Below are positions 52,242-61,701 of a DNA stretch of 64,000 nucleotides, piece after piece. The stretch lies in assembly GCF_003431825.1 (NCBI RefSeq), contig NZ_CP020083.1, positions 1,588,501-1,652,500 on the forward strand, given 5' to 3'. The notes under the pieces were generated by a model. The model worked only from the letters and a program-made list of their open reading frames with translations. It did no database searches and was not told where the DNA came from. Made by a program: the position numbers and the translations under genes. The first letter of the stretch is position 1. The number at the start of each line of letters is the position of its first letter. The DNA comes from Blastomonas fulva. Lineage in GTDB: Bacteria > Pseudomonadota > Alphaproteobacteria > Sphingomonadales > Sphingomonadaceae.

Positions 52242-52415
52242 ATGCTGAGAGCCGCCCTGATTTTTGCCATCATCGCCCTTGTGCTGGGCGTCCTTGGGTT
52301 CGGCGGGCTTGCCGGCTTTGCCTGGGACCTTGCCAAAATCCTGTTCTGGATCGCTGTCGTGATCGCGGTCGCGCTGTTCGTCCTGGGTACCTTCGTCTAC
52401 AAGAAGGTTACCTGA
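52242..52415 (+). CDS. DUF1328-family small membrane protein
   Basis: A 57-residue, very hydrophobic protein. It begins MLRAALIFAIIALVLGVLGF, has a short FGGLAGFAWDLAKI loop with a second span (ILFWIAVVIAVALFVLGTF), and ends in YKKVT. The arrangement and length match the DUF1328 (YtjA-like) family of two-span inner-membrane miniproteins of unknown function. It is probably a stress-responsive envelope protein. A candidate EcfG promoter lies upstream and a strong hairpin downstream. Confidence 0.85.
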   Translation: MLRAALIFAIIALVLGVLGFGGLAGFAWDLAKILFWIAVVIAVALFVLGTFVYKKVT

Positions 52416-52517
52416 GCAGTCGCACGGCGGCTGTTCGTCAATGCGGGGGTGCCCACCGCGCGTCTTAGCTTTTCCAAGTTCATCACCGGTGATATCCCTC
52501 TCGACACCCACCAAATG

Positions 52518-52542
52518 CGCCACTGGCCTCAGGCCGGTGGCG
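52518..52542. terminator. strong stem-loop after the DUF1328 gene
   Basis: An 11-bp stem, CGCCACTGGCC (52518-52528) against GGCCGGTGGCG (52532-52542), one G-T wobble, loop TCA. No clear T-run follows. It probably ends or protects the DUF1328 transcript and lies 26 bp before the AI-2E family gene. Confidence 0.45.
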
Positions 52543-52568
52543 TTCCACTGTTGTGAAAGACTGATTTA

Positions 52569-53630
52569 ATGGAGCCTGCAGATCGTGACGGCCGGGATGG
52601 CGTGTGGGGAGCGGGCCGGGTCGCTGCCATAACGATGGTCGTCGTCGCCATTCTCGGGGTCGCCTGGCTGATCATCGAACTCGCTGGCTTCCTCATGATG
52701 GTGTTTGCGGCATTGGTGCTGGCCGCGGTGTTCTCGTCGATGGCGAGCCGGGTGTGCCGATATACCAAGATGAGCCGAGGGCCCGCGCTAGCCATTTCGG
52801 TGCTTCTGACGATCGGCGTGTTTGCCGGGGTCTTCACACTGTTCGGATCGCAGTTGACCAACGAGTTCGACACCATCCAGCAGAGCATCCCGCCTGCGAT
52901 CGATCGCGTCGAGGCACAGCTCGACCAGTTCGGCCTGGGCAATTCCACCCGCGACATGATCCGCCAGGGAACCGGAGACATCTCCAGCATGGCCGCGCGT
53001 CTGGGCGGATTTGCCATGACCGCGACCAATGGGATCGCGAACTTCGTACTCGTGCTCGTAGGCGCGATCTTCATCGCCAGCGATCCGATGGTGTACCGGC
53101 GCGGCCTGTTGCTGTTGATGCCCGCTCGGGCGGAAGAGCCGGTTGCCGCGGCGTTGGATGATGCATCGCGCGGTCTGCGCGGCTGGATGGTCGGACAGGC
53201 GGTGTCGTCGCTGGTCGTGGCTGTCCTGACTGGCGTGGGGCTGTGGGTGCTGGGCGTTCCGGCTTCGGGCGGTCTCGGCGTGATCGCGGGCCTGCTCGAC
53301 ATCATTCCGATGGTCGGACCGATCATTGCGGGGGTTCCCGCGGTGCTGCTGGCGTTCACCGTCTCGCCGACGGCTGCGCTCTGGACGATCGGCTTGTTCT
53401 TGGTGGTCCAGCAGCTGCAGGGCAACTTCCTCCAGCCGATGATCCAGAAGCACGCGGTCGATGTTCCGCCCGCCGTGCTGCTGTTCGCAGTGGTCGCCGC
53501 AGGGCTGATCTTCGGCTTTCTGGGCGTGCTGCTATCCGCGCCGCTGACCGTTGTGGTCTATGTGATGGTCCAGCGCATCTACGTGAAGACGCTGCTCGGC
53601 AAGCCGATCAAGATCGCCGGGCGCGACTGA
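52569..53630 (+). CDS. AI-2E family (PerM-type) membrane transporter
   Basis: A 353-residue membrane protein. Hydrophobic spans at the N-terminus (VAAITMVVVAILGVAWLII and MMVFAALVLAAVFSSMA) are followed by a soluble loop (about residues 95-150) and a C-terminal bundle. The bundle has GVPASGGLGVIAGLLDIIPMVGPIIAGVPAVLLA and PPAVLLFAVVAAGLIFGFLGVLLSAPLTVV, which are the conserved GxxxxxIPxxGP and GxxGxxxxxP regions. Despite the name, the substrates of most members are unknown and some exchange ions. Confidence 0.9.
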   Translation: MEPADRDGRDGVWGAGRVAAITMVVVAILGVAWLIIELAGFLMMVFAALVLAAVFSSMASRVCRYTKMSRGPALAISVLLTIGVFAGVFTLFGSQLTNEFDTIQQSIPPAIDRVEAQLDQFGLGNSTRDMIRQGTGDISSMAARLGGFAMTATNGIANFVLVLVGAIFIASDPMVYRRGLLLLMPARAEEPVAAALDDASRGLRGWMVGQAVSSLVVAVLTGVGLWVLGVPASGGLGVIAGLLDIIPMVGPIIAGVPAVLLAFTVSPTAALWTIGLFLVVQQLQGNFLQPMIQKHAVDVPPAVLLFAVVAAGLIFGFLGVLLSAPLTVVVYVMVQRIYVKTLLGKPIKIAGRD

Positions 53631-53654
53631 TCGCGGTCGACCCGCTCTGCACAG

Positions 53655-55991
53655 TCAGAGCGGGTTGCCGTCCTTGTCGCGGAAGACTTCGCGGCGCCCA
53701 ACGTGGTTGGGCGCGCTAATGAAACCGTCTTCTTCCATCCGCTCGACCAGCCGCGCGGCGCTGTTGTAGCCGATGCGCAACTGGCGCTGCAGCCAGCTGG
53801 TCGATGCCTTCTGGCTTTCGAACACGATCTGGCAGGCGCTGCGGTACATCTGTTCTTCGGGGGTATCGTCGAGGCTCGCACCATCGAGCGCGAAGCCGCC
53901 GTCCTCGGGCTCTTCGGTCACCGCCTGGATGTAGTCCGGCGCACCCTGCGAGCGCCAGTGATCGGCGACGCGGCGCACTTCCTCGTCGGACACGAACGGA
54001 CCATGGACGCGCTCGACCTGTTTTCCGCCCGACATGTACAGCATGTCGCCCTTGCCCAGCAGCTGTTCGGCGCCCTGTTCACCCAGGATGGTGCGCGAAT
54101 CGATCTTGCTGGTGACGTGGAAGCTGATCCGGGTGGGCAGGTTGGCCTTGATGACGCCGGTGATCACGTCGACCGAGGGTCGCTGGGTCGCCATGATCAG
54201 ATGGATCCCCGCCGCACGCGCCTTCTGCGCGAGCCGCTGGATCAGGAACTCGACTTCCTTGCCCGCGGTCATCATCAGGTCGGCAAGCTCGTCGACGATC
54301 ACCACGATCTGCGGCATCGGCTCGTAGTCGAGCTGCTTCTTCTCGTATTGCGGCTGGCCGCTAACGGGGTCCCAGCCGGTCTGAACTTCCTCGCCCAGCG
54401 GGATGCCCTTGGCCTTGGCGACGCGGATCTTGTCGTTGAAGTTGACCAGGCTGCGGACCTTGAGCTCGCTCATCATCCGGTAGCGCTCTTCCATCTGCTC
54501 GACCGCCCATTTGAGCGCGCGGATCGCCTTTTGCGGTTCGGTCACCACCGGCGAGAGCAGATGCGGGATGCCGTCATAGATCGACAGCTCGAGCATCTTG
54601 GGATCGATCATGATCAGCCGCAGCGTCTCGGGGGTCATCCGGTAAAGCAGCGACAGGATCATCGCATTGAGCCCGACCGACTTGCCCGATCCGGTGGTGC
54701 CGGCGATCAGCAGATGCGGCATCGGTGCGAGATCGGCGATGACGGGATCGCCCGAGATGTTCTTGCCCAGGATCACCGGAAGCTGGCCGGTGTTCTCGGC
54801 AAAATGGCTGGAGCCGATCATCTCGTGCAGCACCACGGCATCGCGGTGCTGGTTGGGAAGCTCGATGCCCAGCTCCTTGCGGCAGGGGATCGCCGCCACA
54901 CGCGCCGAGCGCGCGGACATGTTGCGCGCGATATCGTCGGCAAGCTGGATGACGCGGTTGGCCTTGATGCCCGGCGCAGGGAGCAGTTCGTAGCGGGTGA
55001 CGACCGGGCCGGGGCGCACCGCAGTGATCTCGCCCTTGACGTTGAAGTCGCTGAGCACCGTCTCGAGCAAGCGGGCATTGCGTTCGAGCGCGATCTTGTC
55101 GAGTGCGGGGCCGGTGCTGGTCGGTGGCGGGTCGAGCAGGTCGACAGAGGGCAGGTCATAAGGTCCGAAAAAGTCGCCCTGCTTGCTCTTGGGGCCAAGC
55201 TGCGCCTTGGCGGGCCGAAGCGAGGGCTCGGTGATCTCCGGCGGTGGACGGTTGTCGGGCACGGCCTCCTTGCGCGGGGCGGCGAGCGCCGGGCGTGGGG
55301 TTTCCATGGCATCGTCGGCTGCGTCCTCGTCGCCTTCCTCGATCACCGGGCCGATCGGCTTGCGGAACAGCGCTTCGGGCACGCTCACCTTGATCGGCGG
55401 CATGCGCAGCAGCCCGCGCTCGAGCCCCAGCGCCTTCCAGCCCAGCAAGGTGCCGGCAAACGCCAGCAGGCCCGCGGTGCCATAGACCGCCCAGGCGACG
55501 GCTGCAGGCGGCAGCAATCCACCCAAAGCCTGAATCCCGCGCGCGCCGACCAGACCGGTCAGGCCGCCAGGCCCGGCGGGGAAATGCTGCGCGGCCTCTC
55601 CGAAGAACACCGCCGATGCGACCGCTAGCATCACGATGCTGACCAGCGTGGCCAGCACTGCGCGCCGCCAATGGCCCAGCGGGCGGTTGATCCACATCCG
55701 ATGCGCCTGGATGGCGGTGATCGGCAGGGCGAGCGCGCTGGCAGGGCCGGCGAGAAACAGCATGAAATCGGCGATCCAGGCGCCTGTCATCCCCATCCAG
55801 TTGTCCACCGGACCCCCGGCGGCGGTGTTGAACGACGGATCAGTCTGTTGATAGGTGATCAGCGAGACGGCGACGAATGCGGTGAGCGCAAACAAGGTCA
55901 GCGACAGGATCAGACTGCCGCTGCGCAACAGGCTCTGACGCATCAGGTCGCGCCAATCGGGCGCGTTTCTGGTGGCGGCGCGGCTGGCCAT
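53655..55991 (-). CDS. ftsK: DNA translocase FtsK
   Basis: A 778-residue septal DNA pump that clears the terminus region into daughter cells and activates XerCD recombination. Four or five N-terminal membrane spans lie in the first 190 residues, followed by a fairly short charged/proline linker, the alpha-beta motor with Walker A LLIAGTTGSGKSVGLNAM (about residue 430) and VIVDELADLMM, and the winged-helix gamma domain (ASTSWLQRQLRIGYNSAARL) that reads KOPS sites. I chose the ATG at 55991 because GGAG and AGGAT precede it; an ATG 13 codons earlier has none. It is divergent from the UbiH-type gene. Confidence 0.96.
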   Translation of the reverse strand: MASRAATRNAPDWRDLMRQSLLRSGSLILSLTLFALTAFVAVSLITYQQTDPSFNTAAGGPVDNWMGMTGAWIADFMLFLAGPASALALPITAIQAHRMWINRPLGHWRRAVLATLVSIVMLAVASAVFFGEAAQHFPAGPGGLTGLVGARGIQALGGLLPPAAVAWAVYGTAGLLAFAGTLLGWKALGLERGLLRMPPIKVSVPEALFRKPIGPVIEEGDEDAADDAMETPRPALAAPRKEAVPDNRPPPEITEPSLRPAKAQLGPKSKQGDFFGPYDLPSVDLLDPPPTSTGPALDKIALERNARLLETVLSDFNVKGEITAVRPGPVVTRYELLPAPGIKANRVIQLADDIARNMSARSARVAAIPCRKELGIELPNQHRDAVVLHEMIGSSHFAENTGQLPVILGKNISGDPVIADLAPMPHLLIAGTTGSGKSVGLNAMILSLLYRMTPETLRLIMIDPKMLELSIYDGIPHLLSPVVTEPQKAIRALKWAVEQMEERYRMMSELKVRSLVNFNDKIRVAKAKGIPLGEEVQTGWDPVSGQPQYEKKQLDYEPMPQIVVIVDELADLMMTAGKEVEFLIQRLAQKARAAGIHLIMATQRPSVDVITGVIKANLPTRISFHVTSKIDSRTILGEQGAEQLLGKGDMLYMSGGKQVERVHGPFVSDEEVRRVADHWRSQGAPDYIQAVTEEPEDGGFALDGASLDDTPEEQMYRSACQIVFESQKASTSWLQRQLRIGYNSAARLVERMEEDGFISAPNHVGRREVFRDKDGNPL

Positions 55992-56130
55992 ATCCTGTTC
56001 AACTCCGGCAATATGGTAAATGTCGTGCATTTTGCGCAGAGGACGGACTCCGCGTCAAGCAAGGACTTGAGCCGGACTCCGGACGGCAAAGCCCCTGTTC
56101 AGAGCGGATGTTGCGCCCTACATTGGCACC

Positions 56131-57363
56131 ATGACCGATACCAACATTTCAGCGCAGCATAGCGACATCCTGATCATGGGCGCGGGGCCTGCTGGCCTTG
56201 CGCTTGCCCTGGCGCTGGTGCGCAGCGGCCTTTCCGTCAGGGTGATCGACCGGATCAGCCCGCAGACGCTGGCCGATCCGGGCTTTGACGGCCGGGCCTC
56301 GGCGCTCGCCAGCACCAGCTGGCAGATGCTGCAGAATCTCGGACTGGCCGATGGCCTGTGGCGCGATGCATGCCCGATCGATCGCATCGCGGTGAGCGAC
56401 GGTCTGCGCAAGGGCGGGCTCGATTTCGATGCGGGCGCAGAGGGCATGGGGGTGATGCTTCCCAACAGCCTGTTGCGCGGAGCGCTGTTCGAGGCGGCCA
56501 GCGCCGATGACGATATCGATCTGGTGATGGGCGCAGAGGTCGCGATCCGCGCGGTCGATGCGCATCGTGCGACAATCACGCTCGCCGATGGCCGGGCGTT
56601 TTCGGCATCGCTGCTGGTGGGGGCAGAGGGCCGGATGTCGCCGACGCGCGACCTCGCCGGGATCACGCTGGTCCAGTGGTCCTATCGCCAGCGCGGCATC
56701 GTGACCGCGGTGACGCTGGAGAAATCGCACCAGAACACCGCGTTCGAGATCTTCTATCCCGATGGTCCGGTCGCGATCCTGCCGCTCAACGACGATGACG
56801 ACGGCCGCGCGATGGCCTCGATTGTCTGGACGGTGCCCGAGGGCAAGGCCGATGCATGGGTGTCGCTGTCCGACCGCGCGTTCGGTGCCGCGCTCACCAA
56901 GATGAGCGGCGGTTTTCTGGGCGAAATCACCCCCGTGACGCCGCGCAGCAGCTGGCCGCTGACCTTGTGCCAGGCCAGTGCCATGGTCGCGCCGCGCATC
57001 GCGCTGGTCGGCGACAGCGCGCACATCATCCATCCGATCGCAGGGCAGGGGCTGAACCTTGGGCTTCGTGACGTCGCGGCGCTCGCGCAGGTGCTGGGGG
57101 AGGGCGCGCGGCTGGGGCTCGATCCGGGCGATCTGGCGCAGCTCAAGCGCTACCAGGACTGGCGGATGCTTGACAACGCGATGATGGCGGGCGCCACCGA
57201 TGTGCTCAACCGGCTCTATGGCCTGCCGGGCAGCGCGCCTTCGCTGGTGCGGCGTCTGGGCATGCAGATTGTTGGGCGCACCGGCCTGATCCGCCGGTTC
57301 ATCATCGACGAGGCGCGGGGATCAAGCGGCGATCTGCCCGAACTGCTGATGGCGAGCGACTGA
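56131..57363 (+). CDS. UbiH/UbiF/COQ6-family FAD-dependent monooxygenase
   Basis: A 410-residue flavoprotein hydroxylase. The dinucleotide-binding motif is ILIMGAGPAGLALALALVRSG (residues about 10-30). The second FAD motif, ALVGDSAHIIHPIAGQGLNLG, is at about 291-311 and is typical of the ubiquinone-ring hydroxylases. It most likely hydroxylates a ubiquinone precursor, but which ring position (C5, C6 or C1) cannot be told from the sequence. The gene stands alone between ftsK and the TetR gene. Downstream, at about 57385-57410, lies a fragment of the GCGGGAATG-type palindrome. Confidence 0.88.
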   Translation: MTDTNISAQHSDILIMGAGPAGLALALALVRSGLSVRVIDRISPQTLADPGFDGRASALASTSWQMLQNLGLADGLWRDACPIDRIAVSDGLRKGGLDFDAGAEGMGVMLPNSLLRGALFEAASADDDIDLVMGAEVAIRAVDAHRATITLADGRAFSASLLVGAEGRMSPTRDLAGITLVQWSYRQRGIVTAVTLEKSHQNTAFEIFYPDGPVAILPLNDDDDGRAMASIVWTVPEGKADAWVSLSDRAFGAALTKMSGGFLGEITPVTPRSSWPLTLCQASAMVAPRIALVGDSAHIIHPIAGQGLNLGLRDVAALAQVLGEGARLGLDPGDLAQLKRYQDWRMLDNAMMAGATDVLNRLYGLPGSAPSLVRRLGMQIVGRTGLIRRFIIDEARGSSGDLPELLMASD

Positions 57364-57434
57364 GGCGAGCGTCGGCACCGTCATTGTCGCTTTCGCGGGA
57401 ATGCCGGGTCAGGACGCAACCACCTTGATGACCT

Positions 57435-58076
57435 TCAAGGCTTCAGCCCGCGCGCTATGAAGTCGTTCGCCGCGCTGGCGATCGCGTCGGGGGCGAGGTC
57501 CTCGCTCCAGATGCCGTAGCGCAGGCCAAGGAACACGTTCATCCCCATCACCGCCCAGGCGTGGAGCTCGCTGACATCGTCGCGCAGTTCGCCGGTCTCG
57601 GCGCCAGCCTTCAGCCTTGCCAGAATGCGCGATGCGGTGACCTGATAGTGCGCGCGGTAGCTGTCTGAATCGACGAATTCGGCCTCGTCGATGATACGGT
57701 AGATTTCCTTGTGTTCGCGCGCGAATTCCAGAAAGCCCTTGAGCGCGGCGCGTTCGCGATCCAGCGCGCTCTTGGCCTCCTGCATCGCGGCGGCAGCGTG
57801 CACGCCGACCTGTGCCGACATGTCCTGCACCAGCGCGCGGAAGATTTCGTCCTTGGAATCGAAATAGGTGTAGAAACTGCCCAGCGCCGTGCCCGCGCGG
57901 CGGGTGATGCCGCTGATCGAGGCCTCGTGGAAACCGCGCTCGCCAAATTCGATCGCGGCTGCGTCGAGCAGCTTGCGCAGGGTCGCCCGGCCACGCGCAG
58001 TGCGGGGTGTCTTGCCCGGCCTTTCGGACGGGTCGCCCGCCTCGTCCCCGATTGGGTCAGGTGCCTGTGCCGCCAT
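57435..58076 (-). CDS. TetR-family transcriptional regulator
   Basis: A 213-residue repressor-type protein. The helix-turn-helix is at about residues 28-72 (LLDAAAIEFGERGFHEASIS, TALGSFYTYFDSKDEIF). The C-terminal ligand and dimerisation domain is all helical. I chose the ATG at 58076 with GGGAGTGG upstream; the frame is open 34 codons further. It is divergently transcribed from a TonB-dependent receptor gene, and a clear inverted repeat lies in the 197-bp region between them, so it most likely controls both. The ligand is unknown. Confidence 0.92.
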   Translation of the reverse strand: MAAQAPDPIGDEAGDPSERPGKTPRTARGRATLRKLLDAAAIEFGERGFHEASISGITRRAGTALGSFYTYFDSKDEIFRALVQDMSAQVGVHAAAAMQEAKSALDRERAALKGFLEFAREHKEIYRIIDEAEFVDSDSYRAHYQVTASRILARLKAGAETGELRDDVSELHAWAVMGMNVFLGLRYGIWSEDLAPDAIASAANDFIARGLKP

Positions 58077-58162
58077 AATCCACTCCCACCGCCGCACATG
58101 ATGCACTGATGCAACACTTCTGGCCGATCTCTCCGGCTTTGTCTCCCCCAAACGGATAAGAG

Positions 58163-58180
58163 TTGAAAGCTGGTTCAACT
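58163..58180. promoter_or_regulatory. candidate TetR operator between the regulator and the TonB receptor
   Basis: Inverted half-sites GTTGAA (58163-58168) and TTCAAC (58175-58180) with a 6-bp centre. A second overlapping dyad, TGAAAG and CTTTCA, covers 58165-58184. An 18-bp dyad in a TetR-receptor divergon is the usual form of such an operator. Confidence 0.55.
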
Positions 58181-58273
58181 TTCACTAATGAACATTCACG
58201 CCTTGCGCAAGGCCGGTCAACAGATGAACCGGCGCACCGCGGGACTTCAGGTTTGGATGATGGAGGGAATATA

Positions 58274-60640
58274 ATGTCATCGTTTCGGTTCACCCGCTTT
58301 GCCGCCGCGCGCGCCTCGCTGACGCTGGGTGTTGCAGCAGCCGCGCTGACCGCGCTTCCCGCCATGGCCCAGGCGCAGGACGCGCAGGAAGAGGCCGCCA
58401 CGACCTCGGCCGATGGCTCCGTGATCGTCGTGACCGCGCGGCGCCGTGCAGAAAACCTGCAGGATGTGCCGATCGCGATCAGCGCCTTTTCCGCCGAGCG
58501 GCTGGAAAACCAGGGCGCGCTCGACATCACCGACATTTCGCAGATCACCCCCAACACCACGCTGGAAAACTCGCGCGGCACCAACTCGACCCTCACCGCG
58601 TTCATCCGCGGCGTGGGCCAGCAGGATCCGGTGCCCGGTTTCGAGGCGGGCGTCGGCATCTATCTCGATGATGTCTATCTCAACCGCCCGCAGGCTGCGG
58701 TGCTCGATATCTACGAGGTAGAGCGGATCGAAGTCCTGCGCGGACCGCAGGGCACGCTTTATGGTCGCAACACCATCGGCGGCGCGGTCAAGTACGTCAC
58801 CAAGATGCTGCCGCAGGAGTTCAGCCTTAAGGTGCGCGGCACCTACGGCACCTATGACCAGGCCGATGGCGTGGTCACCGTGTCGGCTCCGATCGGCGAT
58901 ATCGTCCGCGTCGGCGGCACCTTCGCGCGGCTGTCGCGCGGCGGCTTTGGCGACAACCTCAACATCCGCGGGCTCGAGAACTACAACCGCGATGTCTATG
59001 CAGGCCGCGGCACGCTGGAAATCGGCGGTTATGGCGCGCCGATCATGATCCGCATCTCGGGCGACTATACCCGCGACAAGTCCGATCCGCGCAACGGCCA
59101 CCGCCTCATCCCCGGCATCCGCAGCGGAACCCCGGTGCTGCGCGATGTCTACGACACCCGCGCCGGCCTCAACGCGCCCAAGCAGGACATCGAGGCTTAC
59201 GGCCTGGCGATGAACATCTCCGCAGAACTGACCAACACGCTGACCTTCCGGTCGATCAGCGCCTGGCGCAAGGATGACAGCTTCACCCCGATCGATTTCG
59301 ACGCGCTGCCCGCGATCGATGTCGATGTGCCTGCGCTGTATCGCAACGAGCAGATCAGCCAGGAATTCCAGCTGCTGTATGAAGGCAGCCGCCTCAAGGG
59401 CCTGGTCGGCTTCTATTATCTCGATGCCAAGGCTTCGACCGCGTTCGATGTGCTGCTGTTCACCACGGTCGCCAACCTCAACGCCTTCACCGCCGGCGAC
59501 GTGCGCACCGATACCTGGTCGGTGTTCGGCGATTTCACCTATGATTTCACCGATCAATTGTCGCTGTCCCTGGGCGGCCGCTACACCGTCGACAAGCGCA
59601 ACTCGACCATCCTGCGTCAGACCAAGTTGGGCCGCTCTGCCGAGTTCGGCGGCACCCCGCTGGTGCTCGCCACCACCTCGAACTTCAACGGCCAGGCGCG
59701 CTTTACCGATTTCAACCCGCGCGCGTCGTTGAGCTTCAAGCCCAACAGCGATCATCTGCTGTTCGCCAGTTACTCGCAGGGCTTCAAGGGCGGCGGCTTC
59801 GATCCGCGCGGCCTTTCGACCGCCGCGCCAGACACCAACCGCGATGGCGTGCGCAGCCAGCAGGAAATCTTCGACTTCCTGAGCTTCGAGCCTGAGACGG
59901 TGGACAGCTATGAACTTGGCTGGAAGGGTAGCTTTGCCGACAATGCGATCAACATCGCGCTGACCGGCTTCTACGCCGACTATACCAATGTGCAGGTGCC
60001 CGGGTCCGCAGGCTTCGATTCGAACGGCGACGGCACCAACGACACCTTCATCGGTGTCACCACCAACGCCGGCAAGGCCGAGTTCAAGGGCCTGGAATTC
60101 GAGAGCAACGCCGTGTTCGCCCGCGACTTTGCCGGCGACGGTTCGTTCCTGAGCTTCAATGGCACGCTGGGTTACATCGATGGCGAATACAAGCGCTTCA
60201 TTGATGCGCGCAACATCGACGTCGCCAATTTGCGCCGCATCCAGAACACCCCCAAATGGACCGCATCGGGCACCTTCACCGGCGCCTTTCCGGCCTTCTC
60301 GGGGATGATCACCGCGTCGACCACGGTCAGCTATCGCAGCAAGACCTTCCAGTTCGAGACGCCCAGCCCGTTCCTCGACCAGAAGGGCTATGCGCTTTGG
60401 GATGCCGCGCTGATCTGGCGCGATGATGCCGACCGGTTCAGCTTCGGCCTCAACGCCAAGAACATCCTGAACAAGCAGTACATCACCTCGGGCTACCAGT
60501 TCCTCGCGACCGCGCCCGACGGTACGCCGACGCGTAATGCGGCGGGCAATTTCATCCCGACGCTGGGCACCGAGGGCGTTGCGACGGCCTTCTACGGCAA
60601 CCCGCGCCAGGTATTCGTCACCGGCACGGTCAAGTTCTGA
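58274..60640 (+). CDS. TonB-dependent outer-membrane receptor
   Basis: A 788-residue receptor. The signal peptide ends near AMAQAQ (residue about 34). A TonB-box-like stretch SVIVVTARRRAENLQDVPI follows. The plug covers about residues 55-165, with LDDVYLNRPQ, VERIEVLRGPQGTLYGRNT and IGGAVKYVTK. The barrel ends VFVTGTVKF with a terminal Phe. GGAGGG at 58262-58267 fixes the ATG. The substrate is not evident; this 'NLQDVPIAIS' subclass is abundant in sphingomonads and often handles organic compounds rather than iron. Probably regulated by the divergent TetR protein. Confidence 0.94.
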   Translation: MSSFRFTRFAAARASLTLGVAAAALTALPAMAQAQDAQEEAATTSADGSVIVVTARRRAENLQDVPIAISAFSAERLENQGALDITDISQITPNTTLENSRGTNSTLTAFIRGVGQQDPVPGFEAGVGIYLDDVYLNRPQAAVLDIYEVERIEVLRGPQGTLYGRNTIGGAVKYVTKMLPQEFSLKVRGTYGTYDQADGVVTVSAPIGDIVRVGGTFARLSRGGFGDNLNIRGLENYNRDVYAGRGTLEIGGYGAPIMIRISGDYTRDKSDPRNGHRLIPGIRSGTPVLRDVYDTRAGLNAPKQDIEAYGLAMNISAELTNTLTFRSISAWRKDDSFTPIDFDALPAIDVDVPALYRNEQISQEFQLLYEGSRLKGLVGFYYLDAKASTAFDVLLFTTVANLNAFTAGDVRTDTWSVFGDFTYDFTDQLSLSLGGRYTVDKRNSTILRQTKLGRSAEFGGTPLVLATTSNFNGQARFTDFNPRASLSFKPNSDHLLFASYSQGFKGGGFDPRGLSTAAPDTNRDGVRSQQEIFDFLSFEPETVDSYELGWKGSFADNAINIALTGFYADYTNVQVPGSAGFDSNGDGTNDTFIGVTTNAGKAEFKGLEFESNAVFARDFAGDGSFLSFNGTLGYIDGEYKRFIDARNIDVANLRRIQNTPKWTASGTFTGAFPAFSGMITASTTVSYRSKTFQFETPSPFLDQKGYALWDAALIWRDDADRFSFGLNAKNILNKQYITSGYQFLATAPDGTPTRNAAGNFIPTLGTEGVATAFYGNPRQVFVTGTVKF

Positions 60641-60679
60641 CCCGCTGACCCTTTGCAAGGGGGGTGGTGGTCGCAGGCG

Positions 60680-61639
60680 TCAGCTTGCGGCCACCAGCCT
60701 TTGGGTCATCGCCGCCTGCGGGGCAGCGATCAGCTCCACAATCGGGCTCGCCTCCACGATCCGCCCGGCATCGAGCACCAGCGCACGGTGGCAGAACTGC
60801 GCCGCCAGCGCGAGATCATGGGTGATCACCAGCATCGCGATGTGCTGCTCGCGCTGCAGCCGCTTGAGCAGCTTGACGATCTGCGCGCCCACCAGCGGGT
60901 CGAGCGCGCTCGTCGCCTCGTCCAGCACCAGCATCTGCGGCTCTGCCACCAGCGCGCGGGCGATCGCGACCCGCTGCGCCTGACCGCCCGAGAGCGCCAT
61001 CGGCGTGGCATCGGCCAGTGCCGCCGCGAGGCCTGCACGCGCCAGCTTGGCGATCGCTCCTGCGACCGGCAGCGCCAGCGCGATCACCGGCATCACCCAG
61101 AATTGCGGCGCGCTCAGCAGACTGTCGCCCAGCCCGCCGACCGGCAGCAGCCCCAGCCACAGCCCGAAGATCAGCGCCAGCAACGGCCCCGTGACGAAGC
61201 TGGGCAGGGCGGTGACGATCGTGGCAGCGAGCATCAGCGCCTCATCCGCCCAGCCACCGGGCTGCAGCGCGGCGACCGTCCCTGCGGCCAGCCCGAGCGC
61301 CAGCGCGAGGATGATCGCAAGACCGCCCAGGGTGAGCGACACCGGCAGGCTGTCGGCGATCAACTGGGTCACGGAGAAATCGCGATAGACCAGGCTCGGC
61401 CCGTAATCGCCGGTGAGCGTGCGCTTCAGGTACAGCGCGAACTGCTCGCCCATCGGCAGGTTCAGCCCATAAGCCGCCTCCAGCGCCGCGCGCGTCTCGG
61501 GCGCCAGCGGCCGCTCGCCATCGAACGGCCCCCCCGGCGCAAACCGCATCAGCGTGAACGACGCGATGAGGACCAGCAGCAAAGTGGGGATTGCGGTCAA
61601 CAGCCGACGAAGGATCAAGGCACGCATCGGGTGCGACAA
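60680..61639 (-). pseudogene. chimeric ORF: oligopeptide-ABC permease (OppB/DppB type) fused to the C-terminal half of an ABC ATPase
   Basis: A 319-residue in-frame chimera. Residues 1 to about 203 are a DppB/OppB/YejB-like permease: RRLLTAIPTLLLVLIASFTL, MRFAPGGPFDGERPL, then spans to PVIALALPVAGAIAKLARAG. Residues from about 212 are the back half of an OppF/DppF ATPase: ALSGGQAQRVAIARAL (signature), LVLDEATSALDP (Walker B) and MLVITHDLALA (H-loop). The ATPase Walker A and everything normally lying between (second permease, first ATPase) are missing, and the permease lacks its last spans. The junction is about 61003-61033. It has no stop codon inside but is very unlikely to transport; it could start at 61639 or 61627. 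Confidence 0.82.
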
Positions 61640-61701
61640 TGGCGGATCGGCTGCGCGGCGTCATGCGGAAAATGGGGCGAACCGGGTGCGTGGAAGCGGC
61701 G

